Source of the DNA: Ectopseudomonas oleovorans
GTDB taxonomy: Bacteria; Pseudomonadota; Gammaproteobacteria; Pseudomonadales; Pseudomonadaceae
Length of the DNA stretch: 50,823 nucleotides
NCBI RefSeq assembly: GCF_003052605.1
Contig: NZ_QASO01000018.1
Span: 1-50,823 of the forward strand
Reading direction: 5' to 3'
The first letter of the stretch is position 1, and the number at the start of each line of letters is the position of its first letter. Below the pieces are notes generated by a model. The model was not told the DNA's origin and did no database searches. It saw only the letters and a program-made list of their open reading frames with translations. Below are positions 32,878-44,964 of the stretch, one piece after another. Both the position numbers and the translations under genes were made by a program.

Positions 32878-35025
32878 ATGATTTACGAAGGTAAAGCCAT
32901 CACGGTTAAGGCTCTTGAGAGCGGCATCGTCGAATTGAAGTTCGACCTCAAGGGTGAGTCCGTCAACAAATTCAACCGTCTTACCCTCAACGAGCTGCGC
33001 GCCTCCGTCGACGCGATCAAGGCTGACGGTTCGATCAAGGGCGTGATTGTCACCAGTGGCAAGGACGTGTTCATCGTCGGCGCCGATATCACCGAGTTCG
33101 TCGACAACTTCAAACTGCCCGACGCAGAGCTGGTGGCTGGCAACCTGGAAGCCAACAAGATCTTCAGTGATTTCGAAGACCTCGCCGTGCCGACCGTCGT
33201 CGCCATCAACGGCATCGCCCTGGGTGGCGGTTTCGAGATGTGCCTGGCCGCCGACTATCGCGTGATGAGCGCCAGTGCCAAGATCGGCCTGCCGGAAGTC
33301 AAACTGGGCATCTACCCGGGCTTCGGCGGCACCGTGCGCCTGCCGCGCGTTATCGGTACCGATAACGCCGTCGAGTGGATCGCTTCGGGCAAGGAAAACC
33401 GTGCCGATGAAGCCCTGAAAGTGGGCGCCGTCGATGCCGTGGTCAGCGCAGATAAACTGCAGGCCGCCGCGCTGGATCTGGTCAAACGCGCCATCTCCGG
33501 TGAGCTGGACTACAAGGCCAAGCGTCAGCCCAAGCTGGAAAAGCTCAAGCTCAACGCCATCGAGCAGATGATGTGCTTCGAGACCGCCAAGGGCTTCGTC
33601 GCTGGCCAGGCCGGCCCGAACTACCCGGCTCCGGTCGAGGCGATCAAGACCATTCAGAAAGCCGCCAACTTCGGTCGCGACAAGGCGCTGGAAGTCGAGG
33701 CCGCCGGCTTCGTCAAGCTGGCCAAGACCTCGGTCGCTGAAAGCCTGATCGGTCTGTTCCTCAACGATCAGGAGCTGAAGAAGAAAGCCAAGCAGCACGA
33801 CGAAATCGCCCGTGACGTGAAACTGGCTGCCGTGCTCGGCGCCGGCATCATGGGCGGTGGTATTGCCTACCAGTCGGCCTCCAAAGGTACGCCGATCCTG
33901 ATGAAGGATATCCGTGAAGAGGGTATCCAGATGGGCTTGAACGAGGCTTCCAAGCTGCTCGGCAAGCGCGTCGAGAAGGGTCGCATGACCCCGGCGAAGA
34001 TGGCCGAGGCGCTCAACGCCATCCGTCCGACCATGTCCTACGGTGATTTCGGCAACGTCGACATCGTCGTCGAAGCCGTGGTCGAGAACCCCAAGGTCAA
34101 GCAGATCGTGCTGGCCGAAGTGGAAGAAGTCGTGCGTGAAGACGCCATCCTGGCCTCCAACACCTCGACCATCTCCATCTCCCTGCTGGCCCAGGCGCTC
34201 AAGCGTCCGGAAAACTTCGTCGGCATGCACTTCTTCAACCCGGTACACATGATGCCGCTGGTGGAAGTCATCCGTGGCGAGAAGTCCAGCGAAGTGGCCG
34301 TGGCCACCACCGTTGCCTACGCCAAGAAAATGGGCAAGAACCCGATCGTGGTCAACGACTGCCCGGGCTTTTTGGTCAACCGCGTGCTGTTCCCGTACTT
34401 CGGCGGCTTCTCCAAACTGCTGGGCTTCGGCGTCGACTTCGTGCGCATCGACAAGGTCATGGAGAAGTTCGGCTGGCCCATGGGCCCGGCTTACCTCTCC
34501 GACGTGGTCGGCATCGACACCGGCCACCACGGCCGTGACGTGATGGCCGAAGGCTTCCCGGATCGCATGGCCGTGGAAGGCAAGACCGCCGTCGACGTGA
34601 TGTACGAAGCCAACCGCCTGGGCCAGAAGAATGGCAAAGGCTTCTACGCCTACGAAACCGACAAGCGCGGCAAGCCGAAGAAGGTCTCCGACCCGGCGGC
34701 TTATGAGCTGCTCAAGTCCATCGTGGTCGAAGAGCGCGAAGTCACCGACGAGGACATCATCAACTTCATGATGATCCCGCTGTGCATGGAAACCGTTCGT
34801 TGCCTGGAAGACGGCATCGTCGAAACCGCAGCCGAGGCCGACATGGGCCTGATCTACGGTATCGGCTTCCCTCCCTTCCGTGGCGGTGCGCTGCGCTACA
34901 TCGATTCCATCGGTGTGGCTGAATTCGTCGCCCTGGCTGACAAATATGCCGAGCTGGGCGCCCTGTACCACCCGACCGCAAAACTTCGCGAGATGGCCGC
35001 CAAGGGCCAGAAGTTCTTCGGTTAA
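32878..35025 (+). CDS. fadB: Fatty acid oxidation complex alpha subunit FadB
   Basis: Multifunctional beta-oxidation protein: enoyl-CoA hydratase/isomerase in the N-terminal third and L-3-hydroxyacyl-CoA dehydrogenase in the rest. The 715-residue length equals other Pseudomonas FadB proteins. The hydratase oxyanion and Glu region is [17 protein letters not shown], followed by [14 protein letters not shown]; the NAD site is [16 protein letters not shown] at about residue 318; the dehydrogenase His is in [16 protein letters not shown]. It forms an alpha2beta2 complex with FadA encoded 30 bases downstream. The ATG at 32878 has GGAG eight bases upstream. Confidence 0.97.
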   Translation: MIYEGKAITVKALESGIVELKFDLKGESVNKFNRLTLNELRASVDAIKADGSIKGVIVTSGKDVFIVGADITEFVDNFKLPDAELVAGNLEANKIFSDFEDLAVPTVVAINGIALGGGFEMCLAADYRVMSASAKIGLPEVKLGIYPGFGGTVRLPRVIGTDNAVEWIASGKENRADEALKVGAVDAVVSADKLQAAALDLVKRAISGELDYKAKRQPKLEKLKLNAIEQMMCFETAKGFVAGQAGPNYPAPVEAIKTIQKAANFGRDKALEVEAAGFVKLAKTSVAESLIGLFLNDQELKKKAKQHDEIARDVKLAAVLGAGIMGGGIAYQSASKGTPILMKDIREEGIQMGLNEASKLLGKRVEKGRMTPAKMAEALNAIRPTMSYGDFGNVDIVVEAVVENPKVKQIVLAEVEEVVREDAILASNTSTISISLLAQALKRPENFVGMHFFNPVHMMPLVEVIRGEKSSEVAVATTVAYAKKMGKNPIVVNDCPGFLVNRVLFPYFGGFSKLLGFGVDFVRIDKVMEKFGWPMGPAYLSDVVGIDTGHHGRDVMAEGFPDRMAVEGKTAVDVMYEANRLGQKNGKGFYAYETDKRGKPKKVSDPAAYELLKSIVVEEREVTDEDIINFMMIPLCMETVRCLEDGIVETAAEADMGLIYGIGFPPFRGGALRYIDSIGVAEFVALADKYAELGALYHPTAKLREMAAKGQKFFG

Positions 35026-36231
<1,206 letters not shown>

Positions 36232-36245
36232 GCGTTAGCGGACAG

Positions 36246-36278
36246 AAACCGGGGCCCCGTGCCCCGGTTTTGCTTTTT
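36246..36278 (+). terminator. Rho-independent terminator of fadBA
   Basis: Stem AACCGGGGC / GCCCCGGTT with loop CCCGT, followed by TTGCTTTTT. It begins 15 bases after the fadA stop. Confidence 0.9.
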
Positions 36279-36304
36279 ACGGCTTTTTATTTCGGGAACC
36301 GCTC

Positions 36305-36547
36305 ATGCAGTTGCAGCCAGGACTTTATCGTCACTACAAAGGCCCGCAGTACCGTGTATTCGGTGTGGCACGCCATTCCGAGAGCGAGGAAGAGGTGGTC
36401 GTCTACCAGGCGCTGTACGGCGAGTTTGGCTTGTGGGTAAGACCGCTGAGCATGTTCTGTGAAGAGATCGAAGTGGACGGCGAGCGCGTTCCACGCTTTG
36501 CTTTGATTCAGGCCGAAGTCAGCCCCATCGGCGCTTCGCAAGTCTGA
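36305..36547 (+). CDS. DUF1653 family protein
   Basis: An 80-residue protein of the DUF1653 family, recognised by LQPGLYRHYKGPQYRVFGVA, EEVVVYQALYG and LWVRPLSMFCE. The fold is a small beta-barrel; the function is unknown. The family is widespread and often encoded alone. The ribosome site is weak (GGGAA). In P. aeruginosa the same gene lies between foaB and topA (PA3012 as I recall). Confidence 0.88.
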   Translation: MQLQPGLYRHYKGPQYRVFGVARHSESEEEVVVYQALYGEFGLWVRPLSMFCEEIEVDGERVPRFALIQAEVSPIGASQV

Positions 36548-36565
36548 CTGCGCAGCTCCCTGCGC

Positions 36566-36593
36566 TTGACCTTCGCTTGGTCGCCACTATATA
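36566..36593 (+). promoter_or_regulatory. Candidate sigma-70 promoter for topA
   Basis: TTGACC (36566-36571) and TATATA (36588-36593) are 16 bases apart; the -10 sits in the palindrome CTATATATAG. It is the only promoter-like sequence between the DUF1653 gene and topA. AT-rich promoter cores suit topA, whose transcription responds to supercoiling, but that is inference. Confidence 0.45.
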
Positions 36594-36599
36594 TAGCGG

Positions 36600-36765
36600 G
36601 GCCTTAGAGGGCGTCTACAAATTGCTGCTCTCGGCCATGCTGCGTTGAAACCAGCCTCAAAATGCTCATGTACAGCTCGTACAGCGCGCTTTTTCGACTG
36701 TTTTCGCCTTGCCTGACCTTCGCTCGCTGCTTTGTAAACACCTCCGGCTTCGTGCCTTCTATATT
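36600..36765. repeat. MITE-like element in the topA leader
   Basis: The block from GAGGGCGTCTACAAATTG to about GCTTTGTAAACACCTCC, containing GCTCATGTACAGCTCGTACAG and TTTTTCGACTGTTTTCGCC, resembles a multicopy intergenic repeat I recall from Pseudomonas and relatives. The ends GTCTACAAATT and a TTTGTAAACAC sequence are roughly inverted. Only one copy lies in this window, so the repeat nature rests on recall. Confidence 0.4.
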
Positions 36766-36790
36766 TCGCAATTCAGGAATTTTCTGATCC

Positions 36791-39400
36791 ATGGGCAAAT
36801 CGCTGGTCATCGTGGAATCCCCGGCCAAGGCCAAGACCATCAACAAGTATCTGGGCAGCCAGTACGTGGTGAAGTCGAGCATCGGCCACATCCGTGACCT
36901 GCCTACCAGCGGCTCGGCAAGTGCCACCAAGGAGCCTGCCAAGCGCGGCAAGGCTGCTGCTGGTGAAGCGCCTGCGCTGTCGCCCAAGGAAAAGGCCAAA
37001 CGCCAGCTGTTCACCCGTATGGGCGTCGACCCCGAGCACGGCTGGAAGGCCAAGTACGAGATCCTGCCCGGCAAGGAAAAGGTGATCGAAGAACTGCGCC
37101 GCCTGGCCAAGGATGCCGACACCATCTATCTCGCAACCGACTTGGATCGCGAAGGGGAAGCCATTGCCTGGCACCTGCGCGAATCCATCGGTGGTGATGA
37201 CAGCCGCTACAAGCGCGTGGTGTTCAACGAGATCACCAAGAAGGCGATTCAGGAAGCCTTCTCCAAGCCGGGCGAGCTGGACATCAACCGCGTCAATGCC
37301 CAGCAGGCGCGGCGCTTCCTCGACCGCGTGGTGGGCTACATGGTCTCGCCGCTGCTGTGGGCCAAGATCGCCCGTGGCCTGTCTGCCGGTCGTGTGCAGT
37401 CGGTGGCCGTGAAGCTGGTCGTTGCACGCGAGAAAGAGATTCGCGCCTTCGTCCCGGAAGAATACTGGGAAGTGCACGCTGACCTCGGCACCGCGAAGAA
37501 CGCCAAGGTGCGTTTCGAGGTAGTGCGCGAAAGTGGCGCAGCCTTCAAGCCGGTCAATGAAGCGCAGGCCATGGCCGCGCTGGAGAAGCTCAAGGCTTCC
37601 AGCTACAGCGTGGTCAAGCGCGAAGACCGCCCGACCAGCAGCAAACCCTCGGCGCCCTTCATTACCTCCACCCTGCAGCAGGCAGCGAGCAACCGCCTGG
37701 GCTTCGGGGTGAAGAAAACCATGATGATGGCTCAGCGTTTGTACGAAGCGGGCTACATCACCTACATGCGTACCGACTCGACCAACCTGTCGAACGACGC
37801 GGTAGAGATGGTGCGTGGCTTCATCGGCAGCGAGTACGGCGACAAGTACCTGCCGGGCAAGCCCAACCTGTATTCGAGCAAGGAAGGCGCCCAGGAGGCG
37901 CACGAAGCGATTCGTCCGTCCGACGTCAACCTGCGTCCGACCCAGCTGTCCGGTATGGAGCGTGATGCCGAGCGCCTGTATGACCTGATCTGGCGCCAGT
38001 TCGTCGCTTGCCAGATGCCACCGGCCGAATACCTGTCCACCAGTGTCACCGTGGCCGCGGGCGATTTCGAGCTGCGCGCCAAGGGGCGCATCCTCAAGTT
38101 CGACGGTTACACCCGCGTGCTGCCGCAGCAGAGCAAGCCAGGCGAGGACGACGTCCTGCCGGAAATGAAGGAAGGCGAGGGCCTCAAGCTGATCCAGCTC
38201 GACCCCAGCCAGCACTTCACCAAGCCGCCGGCGCGCTACTCCGAAGCCAGCCTGGTCAAGGAACTGGAAAAGCGCGGCATCGGTCGCCCGTCCACCTACG
38301 CGGCGATCATCTCCACCATCCAGGATCGCGGCTACGTCACGGTGCACAACCGCCGTTTCTATGCCGAGAAAATGGGCGAGATCGTCACCGAGCGTCTCGA
38401 CGAGAGCTTCGCCAACCTGATGGACTACAGCTTCACCGCCACCATGGAGGAGCATCTCGATGATGTGGCCCAAGGCGAGCGTGAGTGGAAGCACCTGCTC
38501 GATGAGTTCTACGGCGACTTCAAGAAGAAGCTTGAGGCTGCCGAAGCAGGCGAGGGCGGCATGCGCGCCAACCAGCCGACCCTGACCGACATTCCCTGCC
38601 GTGACTGCGGTCGGCCGATGATGATCCGCACCGCCTCCACTGGCGTGTTCCTCGGCTGTTCCGGCTATGCGCTGCCGCCGAAGGAGCGCTGCAAGGCCAC
38701 CATCAACCTGGTGCCGGGCGATGAGATCGCCGCCGATGTCGAGGGTGAGTCCGAGTCTCTGGTACTGCTCGGCAAGCATCGCTGCCCGATCTGTTCCACG
38801 GCCATGGATGCCTACCTGCTGGATGAAACCCGCAAGTTGCACATCTGCGGCAATAACCCCGATTGCACCGGCTACGAGATCGAGCAGGGCCAGTACCGCA
38901 TCAAGGGCTATGAAGGGCCGAGCCTGGAGTGCGACAAGTGCGGCAGCCAGATGCAGCTCAAGACCGGCCGTTTCGGCAAGTTCTTCGGTTGCACCAATGC
39001 CAGCTGCAAGAACACCCGCAAGTTGCTCAAGAACGGTGAAGCGGCGCCGCCGAAGATGGACAAGGTGGAGATGCCCGAACTCAGATGCGAGAAGGTGGAC
39101 GACACCTACGTGCTGCGCGACGGCGCATCGGGCCTGTTCCTCGCTGCCAGCCAGTTCCCGAAGAACCGTGAGACGCGTGCGCCGCTGGTACTGGAAATCC
39201 TCCCGCACAAGCATGAGATCGATCCCAAGTACCACTTCCTCTGCGATGCCCCGCAGAAGGATCCGGATGGGCGTCCGGCCGTGATTCGCTACAGCCGCAA
39301 GACCAAGGAGCAGTACGTGCAGTCCGAGGTCGATGGCAAACCCACCGGCTGGCGCGCGTTCTACGATGGCGGCAAATGGAAGGTCGAGGACAAGCGCTAG
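36791..39400 (+). CDS. topA: DNA topoisomerase I
   Basis: Type IA topoisomerase that relaxes negative supercoils. In the 869-residue protein the Toprim domain begins [17 protein letters not shown] and contains the acidic [14 protein letters not shown]. The active tyrosine is Y325 ([12 protein letters not shown]). The C-terminal region has three zinc ribbons: CRDCGRPM...[21 protein letters not shown]...CGNNPDC and CDKCGSQM...GCTNASC, followed by a basic tail. The Toprim domain carries a ~35-residue Lys/Ala-rich insertion (about residues 40-75), usual in Pseudomonas TopA. The AGGA upstream is 13 bases from the ATG, longer than usual. Confidence 0.97.
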   Translation: MGKSLVIVESPAKAKTINKYLGSQYVVKSSIGHIRDLPTSGSASATKEPAKRGKAAAGEAPALSPKEKAKRQLFTRMGVDPEHGWKAKYEILPGKEKVIEELRRLAKDADTIYLATDLDREGEAIAWHLRESIGGDDSRYKRVVFNEITKKAIQEAFSKPGELDINRVNAQQARRFLDRVVGYMVSPLLWAKIARGLSAGRVQSVAVKLVVAREKEIRAFVPEEYWEVHADLGTAKNAKVRFEVVRESGAAFKPVNEAQAMAALEKLKASSYSVVKREDRPTSSKPSAPFITSTLQQAASNRLGFGVKKTMMMAQRLYEAGYITYMRTDSTNLSNDAVEMVRGFIGSEYGDKYLPGKPNLYSSKEGAQEAHEAIRPSDVNLRPTQLSGMERDAERLYDLIWRQFVACQMPPAEYLSTSVTVAAGDFELRAKGRILKFDGYTRVLPQQSKPGEDDVLPEMKEGEGLKLIQLDPSQHFTKPPARYSEASLVKELEKRGIGRPSTYAAIISTIQDRGYVTVHNRRFYAEKMGEIVTERLDESFANLMDYSFTATMEEHLDDVAQGEREWKHLLDEFYGDFKKKLEAAEAGEGGMRANQPTLTDIPCRDCGRPMMIRTASTGVFLGCSGYALPPKERCKATINLVPGDEIAADVEGESESLVLLGKHRCPICSTAMDAYLLDETRKLHICGNNPDCTGYEIEQGQYRIKGYEGPSLECDKCGSQMQLKTGRFGKFFGCTNASCKNTRKLLKNGEAAPPKMDKVEMPELRCEKVDDTYVLRDGASGLFLAASQFPKNRETRAPLVLEILPHKHEIDPKYHFLCDAPQKDPDGRPAVIRYSRKTKEQYVQSEVDGKPTGWRAFYDGGKWKVEDKR

Positions 39401-39456
39401 CGTTTGGTCACGATCTGCCGCGCGTCGGCCAGGCGGCGTAACTGCGGCGCCCTGAA

Positions 39457-39481
39457 TGCCTGACGAGATGCGCGTCAGGCA
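39457..39481 (+). other. Hairpin after topA
   Basis: TGCCTGACG and CGTCAGGCA form a perfect 9-bp stem with a 7-base loop, 56 bases after topA. No T-run follows, so it is at most a weak or Rho-assisted terminator. Confidence 0.4.
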
Positions 39482-39528
39482 GGGCTGACGCGCGTATCAT
39501 GACCCGATCTGCTGTGGAGGTCGCCGTA

Positions 39529-40047
39529 ATGGCCAAAGAAATCTATACCCGTACCAACCAGAAGATTTTCTTCGCCGGTATTGCCCTGGATAACTGGCGC
39601 AAGGCCGAAGCGTCCTCCGCGTTCAATGTGCAGGCGCTGGTGCAGGCCGAGCGAGAAGCCGCGCTGTTTCACCTGTACGGTGGACTGCTCGGGCTGTGTC
39701 ATGAGATTGCCGGCTATTACCGCATGAACGACGTTACGCCTTCGCGTGTCGACTCATTCGTACAGCAGGCGGTGCTCGACGGCTCGCCCAGCCCTGAGTT
39801 GGCCGAGTTGGTCGAATTGGCGCAGCAGCGCGAAACCTGGCTGGCCGAGTTGCTGGCGGCCTATGCTGCGTTGTTCCAGCCGCCGCGTGAGGAGCGCAAG
39901 GCCAAGGTCGATCCGTCCATGCCGTTGATCACCGCCGTCAGTGTTGGCGAGGAGCCGGCCGAGCTGAGCATCGATGATGTCGATGCCTGGCGGCAGCAGC
40001 TCAAGGCGCTGGTGCTGCGTTTCCGCGAAGGCCTGAGCGAGTGCTGA
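39529..40047 (+). CDS. DUF6586-type conserved protein
   Basis: A 172-residue helical protein starting MAKEIYTRTNQKIFFAG, conserved after topA in Pseudomonas (PA3010 as I recall) and annotated as DUF6586 or PasA-like hypothetical. Only coarse features can be given: no signal peptide, no membrane segment, an acidic linker around residues 125-150 and a helical C-terminus (WRQQLKALVLRFREGL). TGGAGG eight bases upstream fixes the start; an upstream ATG at 39499 lacks a site. Confidence 0.82.
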   Translation: MAKEIYTRTNQKIFFAGIALDNWRKAEASSAFNVQALVQAEREAALFHLYGGLLGLCHEIAGYYRMNDVTPSRVDSFVQQAVLDGSPSPELAELVELAQQRETWLAELLAAYAALFQPPREERKAKVDPSMPLITAVSVGEEPAELSIDDVDAWRQQLKALVLRFREGLSEC

Positions 40048-40127
40048 TTGGGTTTAACTGGACCAGTGGGCTGGGGATGATCCCGGCTGGCTGTTACAAT
40101 GTCGTGTTTTTACACAGAGACTGAGCC

Positions 40128-40364
40128 ATGCCTACATCCTTCCTGGAAATCGTCGAACTGCCCGATGGGCGCATTGCCCTGCGTCGCGCAGAGGATGAAG
40201 AGGCGTTGGTGACCCTGGATTTCTCCGCTGATGCCAAGGCTTTCCTGCAGGGGCAACACATCGAGGTGGCCAAGGCCATGCTCAATGTTGGTGTGCAGAT
40301 GGCTGGCCGAATGGCTGAGGGTGATTTCAGTGGTGAAGAAGAAGGCTCGCGCGTTCTCCACTGA
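40128..40364 (+). CDS. Small conserved protein of unknown function
   Basis: A 78-residue acidic protein, MPTSFLEIVELPDGRIALRR at its start, conserved in Pseudomonas between the topA-linked gene and sulA. A short beta-hairpin region is followed by a helix (FLQGQHIEVAKAMLNVGVQM) and an acidic tail. No function is suggested. A terminator shared with the convergent sulA follows. Confidence 0.75.
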   Translation: MPTSFLEIVELPDGRIALRRAEDEEALVTLDFSADAKAFLQGQHIEVAKAMLNVGVQMAGRMAEGDFSGEEEGSRVLH

Positions 40365-40381
40365 GTCGCTACGACTCGACG

Positions 40382-40412
40382 AAAACGGGGCTCCATTGGC
40401 GCCCCGTTTTCA
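40382..40412. terminator. Bidirectional terminator
   Basis: Stem AAAACGGGGC / GCCCCGTTTT with T-runs on both strands lies between the convergent small gene (ends 40364) and sulA (ends 40439). Confidence 0.85.
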
Positions 40413-40438
40413 TTTGTGCAGATGAAATCGTGGCGAGT

Positions 40439-40912
40439 TCAACCCAGGCTGATGTTCAGGCTCTGCGCGCCACCGGTGTTGGCGGCCTGTGCAAGGCGCT
40501 GACGAGTGCTGCTCTCGACCGGATGCAACCAACTGATCACGGTATGGCTACGCCCCAGCTTGAGAGCTTCTTCGGCCAGCTCCACGGCATTCTGCCCTTG
40601 TCGCGGATGCAGCAGCAGGATTCGTTCACGGTTCAGCCCGGCATCGCGCAGCCAGCTTTGCGTGAGGCTGGCCGGCGGTGCTACCAGAGTCAGCCAGCGT
40701 GCATCCTGATTCTGGCTCAGCTCACGCAGAATCGGCGCCAGCAGGTGCAGGCAGTGGCCGGCGGCACCACGCAGAGCCAGTTCACTGAACGTCTGATCAT
40801 CCTCGCCACGCGGGATATGATTTGTGGCTAGCAGCGGCTCTTCAGGCGTTCGGCCAAGGAACGCGTCGAAAAGAGGGAGTTGTGGGCGCTCGAACGACTG
40901 CTGCACGTACAT
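40439..40912 (-). CDS. sulA: SOS-induced cell division inhibitor SulA
   Basis: A 157-residue protein that binds FtsZ and blocks ring assembly after DNA damage. The FtsZ-contacting core is recognisable (WLTLVAPPASLTQSWLRDAG, then LLLHPRQGQNAVELAEEAL and TVISWL). It lies 9 bases after lexA with GAGGAG in between, so it shares the lexA promoter and its LexA boxes; this lexA-sulA arrangement is standard in Pseudomonas and differs from E. coli, where sulA has its own promoter. The C-terminus lacks an obvious degradation tag like that of E. coli SulA. Confidence 0.9.
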   Translation of the reverse strand: MYVQQSFERPQLPLFDAFLGRTPEEPLLATNHIPRGEDDQTFSELALRGAAGHCLHLLAPILRELSQNQDARWLTLVAPPASLTQSWLRDAGLNRERILLLHPRQGQNAVELAEEALKLGRSHTVISWLHPVESSTRQRLAQAANTGGAQSLNISLG

Positions 40913-40921
40913 GGTGTCTCC

Positions 40922-41536
40922 TCAGCGGCGGATTACACCGACGCTCAAACCTTCGATGACCAGATCCTGGTGTTCCAGATCCACTTCGATCGGGGCAAAC
41001 TCAGGATTTTCGGCAATCAGCCAGACCTTGTTGCCCTCGCGCTTGAAGCGTTTGACCGTCACTTCATCGTCGATGCGGGCGACGACAATCTGGCCGTTGC
41101 GGGCTTCACGGGTGGTGTGCACGGCGAGCAGATCGCCATCGAAGATGCCGATGTCTTTCATGCTCATGCCGCGTACACGCAGTAGATAGTCGGCTTTGGG
41201 CTGAAAGAACGCCGGATTGATCTGGCAGGATTCCTCGACATGTTGCTGCGCAAGGATTGGTGCGCCGGCGGCGACACGGCCGATTACCGGGAGGCCCGCA
41301 TCCTCGTTCGCGGCACCTGCCTCGAAGCCGGGAATGCGAATGCCGCGTGAAGCGCCTGGAGTCATCTCGATAGCCCCCTTGCGGGCGAGGGCCTTGAGGT
41401 GCTCTTCTGCGGCGTTGGGCGATTTGAACCCCAGTTCCTGAGCGATTTCCGCGCGGGTGGGTGGGTAGCCGTTGTCTTCCAGGCAGCGTTTGATGAAGGC
41501 GAGAATCTCGGCTTGGCGTGGCGTCAGTTTCAGCAT
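40922..41536 (-). CDS. lexA: SOS repressor LexA
   Basis: A 204-residue repressor-protease. The N-terminal winged HTH (residues 1-65, [20 protein letters not shown]) binds SOS boxes; the C-terminal S24 domain cleaves itself on RecA filaments. The scissile bond is A90-G91 (VAAGAP), and the catalytic pair is S125 (GMSMKD) and K162 (TVKRFK), the numbering known for Pseudomonas LexA. The start is at 41534-41536; a 34-codon upstream extension would cross the SOS boxes and is not family-like. Autoregulated through two boxes just upstream. Confidence 0.96.
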   Translation of the reverse strand: MLKLTPRQAEILAFIKRCLEDNGYPPTRAEIAQELGFKSPNAAEEHLKALARKGAIEMTPGASRGIRIPGFEAGAANEDAGLPVIGRVAAGAPILAQQHVEESCQINPAFFQPKADYLLRVRGMSMKDIGIFDGDLLAVHTTREARNGQIVVARIDDEVTVKRFKREGNKVWLIAENPEFAPIEVDLEHQDLVIEGLSVGVIRR

Positions 41537-41545
41537 GGCTGGGCT

Positions 41546-41561
41546 CTGTCTTTTTATACAG
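41546..41561 (-). promoter_or_regulatory. LexA box 1 of lexA-sulA
   Basis: CTGT-CTTTTTAT-ACAG matches the CTGT-N8-ACAG consensus exactly. It ends 9 bases upstream of the lexA start, so a bound repressor would also cover the ribosome-binding region of the template. Confidence 0.92.
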
Positions 41562-41564
41562 TGA

Positions 41565-41580
41565 CTGGAATTATATACAG
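41565..41580 (-). promoter_or_regulatory. LexA box 2 of lexA-sulA
   Basis: CTGG-AATTATAT-ACAG differs from consensus by one base and is three bases from box 1, a tandem layout like that of E. coli lexA. The AT-rich core probably also holds the -10 region. Confidence 0.85.
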
Positions 41581-41705
41581 TAATCGAGTCTTGGCAATGT
41601 CCATTTTTTGAATGACTGCCGTCCGGCTTGTTACCCATGCCGGGTAATCTGCGTCTCTGCTTGTTGTAAGCTGTGACCAGCCGGCCAAAAGACGGCTCAT
41701 GCGGC

Positions 41706-41735
41706 TTGACAATTCAGTGGGATGAAACGTATGTT
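41706..41735 (+). promoter_or_regulatory. Candidate psrA promoter
   Basis: TTGACA (41706-41711) and TATGTT (41730-41735) are 18 bases apart, 30 bases upstream of the psrA start codon. The -10 lies inside the first PsrA operator. Confidence 0.6.
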
Positions 41736-41750
41736 TCAAACAAGTGTTTG
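41724..41750 (+). promoter_or_regulatory. Two abutting PsrA operators
   Basis: GAAAC-GTAT-GTTTC (41724-41737) and CAAAC-AAGT-GTTTG (41737-41750) both match (G/C)AAAC-N4-GTTT(G/C) exactly and share one base. They cover the psrA -10 and the likely start site, which fits the known negative autoregulation of PsrA. Confidence 0.88.
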
Positions 41751-41764
41751 TCAGGTGATCACTC

Positions 41765-42472
41765 ATGGCTCAGTCGGAAACCGTTGAACGCATTCTCGAT
41801 GCTGCGGAACAGCTGTTCGCGGAAAAAGGCTTCGCCGAGACATCCCTGCGTCTTATCACCAGCAAGGCCGGGGTCAACCTGGCTGCCGTCAATTACCACT
41901 TCGGTTCGAAGAAGGCGCTGATTCAGGCGGTCTTCTCGCGTTTCCTCGGGCCGTTCTGTGCCAGTCTGGAAAAGGAACTTGATCGCCGTCAGGCCAAGTC
42001 CGAAACCCAGGTTTCCCTGGAAGAGCTGCTCGAATTGCTGGTCGAGCAGGCCCTGGCCGTTAAGCCGCGCAGCGGCAATGACCTGTCCATCTTCATGCGC
42101 CTGCTCGGTTTGGCCTTCAGTCAGAGTCAGGGACACCTGCGCAAGTACTTGGAAGAGGTCTACGGCAAGGTTTTCCGTCGTTACATGCTGCTGGTGCATG
42201 AGGCTGCGCCGCGCATTCCGCCGCTTGAGCTGTTCTGGCGCGTGCACTTCATGCTCGGCGCCGCTGCGTTCAGTATGTCCGGTATCAAGGCGCTGCGGGC
42301 GATGGCCGAGACCGATTTCGGCGTCAACACCTCGATCGAGCAGGTGATGCGCATGATGGTGCCGTTCCTGGCTGCAGGCATGCGTTCTGAGACTGGGGTT
42401 GCCGACCCCGCCTTGGCTGGCGCGCAACTCAAACCGCGCAGCAAGACACCGAGCGCCGCGCCCAAGGTTTGA
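41765..42472 (+). CDS. psrA: TetR-family fatty-acid-responsive regulator PsrA
   Basis: A 235-residue TetR-type regulator. The HTH region ILDAAEQLFAEKGFAETSLR, then ITSKAGVNLAAVNYHFGSKK, is at residues 10-50; the remaining helical domain binds long-chain acyl ligands. PsrA activates rpoS and represses itself and fadBA5 in P. aeruginosa and P. putida. Here both targets are in the same window, and its own operators are visible. The C-terminal ~20 residues are basic and Pro/Ala-rich, typical of the genus. Genes for an L,D-transpeptidase and NagZ follow within 53 and 12 bases and may be partly co-transcribed. Confidence 0.94.
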   Translation: MAQSETVERILDAAEQLFAEKGFAETSLRLITSKAGVNLAAVNYHFGSKKALIQAVFSRFLGPFCASLEKELDRRQAKSETQVSLEELLELLVEQALAVKPRSGNDLSIFMRLLGLAFSQSQGHLRKYLEEVYGKVFRRYMLLVHEAAPRIPPLELFWRVHFMLGAAAFSMSGIKALRAMAETDFGVNTSIEQVMRMMVPFLAAGMRSETGVADPALAGAQLKPRSKTPSAAPKV

Positions 42473-42525
42473 CCTGACGGCAGGTGGGCTTGGCTTCGCC
42501 CTGCGGCCTGCTAAGCTAGCGGCCC

Positions 42526-43053
42526 ATGTCCGATCTCGATTTACTCCATATCTCCATTGCCGACCAGGCGCTTTACGGCTTTCGTGCTGGGCGGCTGCTG
42601 CTGAGCTTGCCTGTCTCCACGGCGTTCAATGGGGTGGGTGAACTTAACGGTTCAGGCTGTACGCCGCGCGGGCTGCATCAGGTACGCGCGAAGATCGGCG
42701 CAGGTTTGCCTCTGGCCGCCGTATTGCGCGGTCGTCGCTGGACAGGGGAGGTGTGGTCACCTGAGCTGCACGAGCAGTTTCCTGGCCGCGACTGGATTCT
42801 CACCCGTATTCTCTGGCTAAGCGGTCTTGAGCCGGGGCGCAATCGCCTGGGCGAGGTCGATACCTTTCGCCGTTACATTTATCTGCATGGCACGCCGGAT
42901 ACGGAACCCATGGGGACGCCGTTGTCCCATGGCTGCATTCGTTTGCGTAACGCCGACATGCTGGCGCTTTTCGAGCGCGTACCGCCGCACTGCAAGGTAC
43001 GTATCGATGAGGCGCCCTGCCCGCAGTGGGCTGCAGACCAAGACTTCACGTAA
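42526..43053 (+). CDS. L,D-transpeptidase (YkuD domain)
   Basis: A 175-residue YkuD-domain protein. The catalytic block is complete: YLHGTPDTEPMG, then SHGCIRLRNADM with the active Cys. No signal peptide is visible at the N-terminus (MSDLDLLHISIADQALY), so export is unclear; several Pseudomonas homologues share this shape. YkuD enzymes form 3-3 peptidoglycan crosslinks or attach proteins to the wall. No strong ribosome site precedes the ATG. It is 12 bases from nagZ, tying it to wall metabolism. Confidence 0.88.
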   Translation: MSDLDLLHISIADQALYGFRAGRLLLSLPVSTAFNGVGELNGSGCTPRGLHQVRAKIGAGLPLAAVLRGRRWTGEVWSPELHEQFPGRDWILTRILWLSGLEPGRNRLGEVDTFRRYIYLHGTPDTEPMGTPLSHGCIRLRNADMLALFERVPPHCKVRIDEAPCPQWAADQDFT

Positions 43054-43065
43054 GGAAATACTCTC

Positions 43066-44812
<1,747 letters not shown>

Positions 44813-44869
44813 CTGCTCTACAAAGACAGCGCTCAATGCCCGTCAGTCAGGCGTCGACGCGCCGAATCT

Positions 44870-44937
44870 GTAGGAGCAGCGCCCCGCCGCGAATCAGGGC
44901 GGCGCGCACTTGAAAAACTTCGCCCTGGGGCTCCTAC
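44870..44937. repeat. Palindromic repeat pair
   Basis: Inverted GTAGGAGCAGCGCCCCG... (44870-44893) and ...CCTGGGGCTCCTAC (44919-44937) belong to the family of 7247-7304. They lie between the convergent phosphorylase gene and csiV. Confidence 0.75.
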
Positions 44938-44964
44938 GAAAGGCTGGCGGCATCAGGTTTCCGC

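Noticed and set aside
36773..39235. 820-codon open frame opposite topA
   Set aside because: Antisense shadow of a certain gene; no recognisable protein features or ribosome site.
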